Below, in pieces: positions 21,100-23,372 of a DNA stretch of 23,372 bases. This DNA comes from an uncultured Bacilli bacterium (GTDB lineage Bacteria > Bacillota_I > Bacilli_A > RF39 > UBA660), in assembly GCA_934096535.1 (NCBI GenBank), contig CAKOMC010000021.1:1-23372 (forward strand), written 5' to 3'. The notes beneath the pieces are model-generated. The model did not search any database, had not been told where the DNA came from, and worked only from the letters and a program-made list of their open reading frames with translations. The position numbers and the translations under genes were made by a program. Position 1 is the first letter of the stretch. The number at the start of each line of letters is the position of its first letter.

Positions 21100-21477
21100 A
21101 TGTTTGATAAGCCAGAAACTTATGAAGAATTAATTAGAAAAAAACGCTGTGTAGAACTTACTAAACATTATAATATTACAAAACAAGATTTAGAAACTAT
21201 TTATAACTTTTTAAGAGATAATCCTGATGGTGATATAAGATGTAGTGGTAATTCAATTGTTTTGATTTTTAAAGATAATACTAGTAAGAGTATTGTTATT
21301 TCCGCCAATTGTATTGATGCTAGCATTGATGGAATTCACTTAAATAATAAATCATTTAGTATATATCCTCATATATATGTTAGTAATTCTAGCGGTAGTA
21401 GTTGGAGTTCTAGTGGGGGTTCTTCTTCTAATAATAACAACAATAATAATAATAATAATAACAATAATAATCGTTAG
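21100..21477 (+). CDS. Small protein with Ser/Gly and poly-Asn tail, candidate rSAM substrate
   Basis: This 125-residue protein starts one base after the radical SAM stop, with AAGGAG inside the enzyme's last codons. Residues 1-90 look folded: an N-terminal helical part (TYEELIRKKRCVELTKHYNI, LETIYNFL) and a beta-rich part (SIVLIFKDNTSKSIVIS, IYPHIYV) with cysteines at 17, 48 and in ANCID. The last 30 residues change abruptly to SNSSGSSWSSSGGSSS, then 14 Asn and a final Arg. A folded leader plus a low-complexity tail beside a SPASM enzyme is the layout of many RiPP precursors. It lacks known leader signatures such as NHLP, so the precursor role is inference. Alternatively, the tail is a disordered spacer on a structural protein. 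Confidence 0.85.
   Translation: MFDKPETYEELIRKKRCVELTKHYNITKQDLETIYNFLRDNPDGDIRCSGNSIVLIFKDNTSKSIVISANCIDASIDGIHLNNKSFSIYPHIYVSNSSGSSWSSSGGSSSNNNNNNNNNNNNNNR
21430..21471 (+). repeat. AAT/AAC trinucleotide run encoding 14 Asn
   Basis: Fourteen consecutive Asn codons, eleven AAT and three AAC, form an impure microsatellite ending one codon before the stop. The interspersed AAC codons should reduce slippage. Confidence 0.97.
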
Positions 21478-21488
21478 GAGTTATAAAA

Positions 21489-22499
21489 ATGCCACTAATA
21501 TCGGATACTAATCAAAAAAAATTAGAAAAATTAAATATAAATATTAAGACTAAATATATAGTTAATAAGAATATCTTAGAAAGAAATACTGATAATAGTA
21601 AAAATGATAATATCAAAGATGGTATAAGATGCGAAAAAGATTATTTTTATAATAATAAACTACTTTATATTGAAAAAAACTTCGATACAAGAATGCAATA
21701 TTCTTATATTCAAAGTGAGGATAATGATAAAGATTATAAATGTTTAAATTGTGGAATGGTAGGTAAGCTAAGTGAGTTTGTAAATGGATGTCCTTACTGT
21801 CATACTATTTATAATATAGATTATGAAGACAAAGACTTAGGAAGTAAATACCACTATGATAGAGTACTAAGGAATCCTGCTTATTTATTTATAACCGGGA
21901 TAGTTGATTATGTTGTAAGTATCATTTTTATGTTTATTTTGTTAAAAAATATATCGCGAACTTTTAACGAATATGATATTGCTAAAGTGTTTATTTATGG
22001 GAGTATTTTAGCCATGATACTTTATTATTTCTTTTATATAGTTGATGCTTATGTTATTTTAGAACCTATAAAAAGATATAAAGATAAAGAAAATAAAAAA
22101 CAAATGGAGTTTTGGTCAAGAACAGGAATTAATAAGAAAACATTTTTTAATAATTTAAATTATGAGGTTAGTAATAAGTATTATAATAGGGCTGATATAA
22201 TTGATTATGATATTTTAGATTATGATTCGTTTTTAGATTATCATTTAAATGATGATTATTTTGTTAAAGTTAAGGCTTATGTTAGAATTGTTTATTTTAT
22301 AAATAATAAGTTTAAGGCTAAATATATTGAAGATACTTATGTAATGAAAAAGAATACTAATGATATTGTAAAACTAGAAAGTGGTTTTAATAAGATAAAA
22401 TGTCATAAGTGTGGGGCGAGTATTGATGTAACTAAGGGTGTTTGTGAGTATTGTCATAGTAGTTCAAAGTATTTTCAAGAGTGGTTTTTAGATAAATAA
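21489..22499 (+). CDS. Membrane protein with two zinc ribbons, possibly Tim44-like
   Basis: This 336-residue protein begins with a polar region of about 80 residues. Zinc ribbon 1 follows (CLNCG at 84, CPYC near 101), then two transmembrane helices (YVVSIIFMFILL and FIYGSILAMILYYFFYIVDAYVIL, about residues 137-190). A C-terminal domain of about 100 residues (KKTFFNNLNYEVSNKYYNRAD, DDYFVKVKAYVRIVYF) comes next, and zinc ribbon 2 closes the protein (CHKCG at 305, CEYC near 319). The layout of the C-terminal domain followed by a zinc ribbon recalls Tim44-like membrane proteins of Firmicutes, but I hold that assignment weakly. The ATG is 11 bases after the Asn-rich gene's stop, with TAGGAG upstream, so it is the last gene of the radical SAM operon. 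A terminator follows at 22528. Confidence 0.82.
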   Translation: MPLISDTNQKKLEKLNINIKTKYIVNKNILERNTDNSKNDNIKDGIRCEKDYFYNNKLLYIEKNFDTRMQYSYIQSEDNDKDYKCLNCGMVGKLSEFVNGCPYCHTIYNIDYEDKDLGSKYHYDRVLRNPAYLFITGIVDYVVSIIFMFILLKNISRTFNEYDIAKVFIYGSILAMILYYFFYIVDAYVILEPIKRYKDKENKKQMEFWSRTGINKKTFFNNLNYEVSNKYYNRADIIDYDILDYDSFLDYHLNDDYFVKVKAYVRIVYFINNKFKAKYIEDTYVMKKNTNDIVKLESGFNKIKCHKCGASIDVTKGVCEYCHSSSKYFQEWFLDK

Positions 22500-22527
22500 T
22501 TCATGTAAATAGGAATTTTAATGATGG

Positions 22528-22556
22528 AAATCTAATGGGTAGCTGTTAGATTTTTT
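22528..22556 (+). terminator. Terminator of the radical SAM operon
   Basis: AAATCTAA (22528-22535) pairs with TTAGATTT (22546-22553), followed by more T. Confidence 0.85.
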
Positions 22557-22559
22557 GTG

Positions 22560-22588
22560 TTGATGTTCATATTTAGATATGCTAAACT
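22560..22588 (+). promoter_or_regulatory. Promoter of the second GNAT gene
   Basis: TTGATG (22560-22565), 17 bases, then TGC-TAAACT (hexamer 22583-22588). It lies 30 bases before the ATG and directly after the operon terminator. Confidence 0.7.
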
Positions 22589-22617
22589 ATAGGCAATTAT
22601 GGAAAGAGTGGTTGTTT

Positions 22618-23133
22618 ATGGATTTACAGTTAGTTTTTAAGACCGATAATATTTTGTTTACTAAAGTATCTATTGAATTAATTGATGAGTATTTAGAATT
22701 AGTTAATGATAAAACTATTCAAAGAAGTACTTTAACTAAGGAAAAAGAGTATAGTAAAGAAAAAGAACTAGCATGGATACAAAATGTTTTGGCTAATAAT
22801 GAATTAGTTTTCTCAATGTTAGATAAAAATACCAATGAATTTATTGGCAATATTAGTTTAGGTGTTATTAATGATGAGGTTGCTGAGATAGCACTTTCAA
22901 TAAAATCTATTATGCAAAATAGAGGCTATGGGAAAGAAGCAATTAAAGGCTTGATAGACTATGCTAAAGAAGTTTTACATTATAAAAGGTTAATCGCTGT
23001 TATATTTTCTAATAATGAAAGAAGCTTACATTGCTTTCAAAAACTTGGCTTTAGAGAATATAAAAGAGAAGAAGCGGTAAAAGTGGATAAAGGTCAATCT
23101 ATAGATGATATTTATTTAAAATTAGAATTGTGA
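22618..23133 (+). CDS. GNAT-family N-acetyltransferase, RimJ/RimL-like
   Basis: This 171-residue GNAT protein resembles the RimJ/RimL/SpeG branch. It shows FIGNISLGVI in the central beta strands, then the acetyl-CoA motif QNRGYGKEAIKGLIDYA near residues 100-116. HYKRLIAVIFSNNERSLHCFQKLGF follows, including the Asn and the K-x-GF ending of motif B, and the protein closes with a DDIYLKLEL strand. The ATG at 22618 lies seven bases after GAGTGG; a longer frame starting at 22579 would begin inside the promoter. The substrate is not deducible; members acetylate ribosomal protein N termini, polyamines or drugs. It is not closely similar to the other GNAT gene at 5542, so it is not a recent duplicate. 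Confidence 0.9.
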   Translation: MDLQLVFKTDNILFTKVSIELIDEYLELVNDKTIQRSTLTKEKEYSKEKELAWIQNVLANNELVFSMLDKNTNEFIGNISLGVINDEVAEIALSIKSIMQNRGYGKEAIKGLIDYAKEVLHYKRLIAVIFSNNERSLHCFQKLGFREYKREEAVKVDKGQSIDDIYLKLEL

Positions 23134-23176
23134 GTTTTAGAAATTAAATTATATCCTAAAATGAAGGAAAGTATAG

Positions 23177-23182
23177 TATAAT
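23177..23182 (+). promoter_or_regulatory. -10 of the NfeD-like gene
   Basis: A perfect TATAAT lies 23 bases before the ATG. No strong -35 is seen. Confidence 0.45.
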
Positions 23183-23205
23183 TAAATTAGGTAGGTGGGT
23201 TAGTT

Positions 23206-23372
23206 ATGACATTTACTTGGTTAGTGTTATTTATTGTCTTGGTGTTTATTGAACTTGTTACTGTAAACTTGGTAACTATTTGGTTTGCTATTGGTTCTTT
23301 AGTAAGTTTCTTTGTTAGTTTATTTTCTGATAATACTTCTTTGCAGATAGGAATATTTGTTGTAGTAAGTTT
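23206..23372 (+). CDS. NfeD-like membrane protein (partial, 5' end)
   Basis: An open frame starts at ATG 23206, seven bases after AGGTGG, and runs off the window end after 55 codons. The visible residues form two hydrophobic segments: TWLVLFIVLVFIELVTVNLV, then IWFAIGSLVSFFVSLF, with a short SDNTS turn and the start of a third. The pattern of a first helix ending in IEL-T, then LV-IWFAIG-L, is typical of short NfeD-family proteins. These are membrane proteins with an OB-fold C-terminal domain that partner stomatin/flotillin-type proteins. The OB domain is outside the window, so the assignment rests on the membrane part. Confidence 0.7.
   Translation, partial: MTFTWLVLFIVLVFIELVTVNLVTIWFAIGSLVSFFVSLFSDNTSLQIGIFVVVS

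Noticed and set aside
21100..21477. Proteusin-type precursor (polytheonamide-like)
   Set aside because: The Asn-rich tail is suggestive, but the leader does not resemble the nitrile-hydratase-like leader of proteusins and the neighbouring enzyme is SPASM-type.

Overview
The window comes from a low-GC, Gram-positive-type bacterium using the standard genetic code: TGA is a genuine stop, for example at yabP, yabG and the first GNAT gene. The order metG - tatD - 3D-domain protein - ksgA - yabG - veg - spoVG - yabP - yabQ - divIC is a condensed version of the Bacillus subtilis origin-proximal region. With YabG, YabP and YabQ present, this points to an endospore-forming, or recently spore-forming, member of the Bacilli/Erysipelotrichia-like Firmicutes. 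I cannot name genus or species. All genes lie on the + strand.

Layout. 1-2200: the end of an unknown gene, then two tandem paralogues of an unrecognised protein, separated by a four-unit array of palindromes spaced exactly 40 bp apart. 2200-6830: a T-box leader with an AUG specifier, metG, tatD, a secreted 3D-domain protein, a GNAT acetyltransferase and ksgA. 6843-7454: the C-terminal remnant of a DUF4143-type AAA+ ATPase preceded by 33-bp tandem repeats; it sits between ksgA and yabG. 7521-10170: spore and division genes (yabG, veg, spoVG, yabP, yabQ, divIC-like). 10318-13058: a tightly overlapping operon of two ABC ATPase-like proteins that have lost most catalytic motifs, then truA and an unknown gene; the expected EcfT membrane subunit is absent. 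13122-15620: secA.

15621-23372 is accessory. It holds a cluster of DnaA-box-like or palindromic repeats, a small zinc-ribbon gene with a stop at codon 2, a broken secreted-protein gene, a Nudix hydrolase and an unknown gene. These are followed by the most interesting unit: a four-gene operon (17622-22499) of a zinc-ribbon/LRR membrane protein, a radical SAM-SPASM enzyme, a 125-residue protein ending in a Ser/Gly-rich segment plus 14 asparagines and Arg, and a double zinc-ribbon membrane protein. A GNAT gene and the start of an NfeD-like gene close the window.

The core genes are ordinary housekeeping: Met-tRNA charging, rRNA and tRNA modification, secretion, division and sporulation. The best candidate for an undescribed system is the radical SAM operon. 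There the Asn-tailed protein may be the substrate of the SPASM enzyme, with the two zinc-ribbon membrane proteins as surface or export partners. This is inference from gene order and motifs. Many promoters share an extended -10 of the form TGC-TATNNT or TGC-TAAANT.
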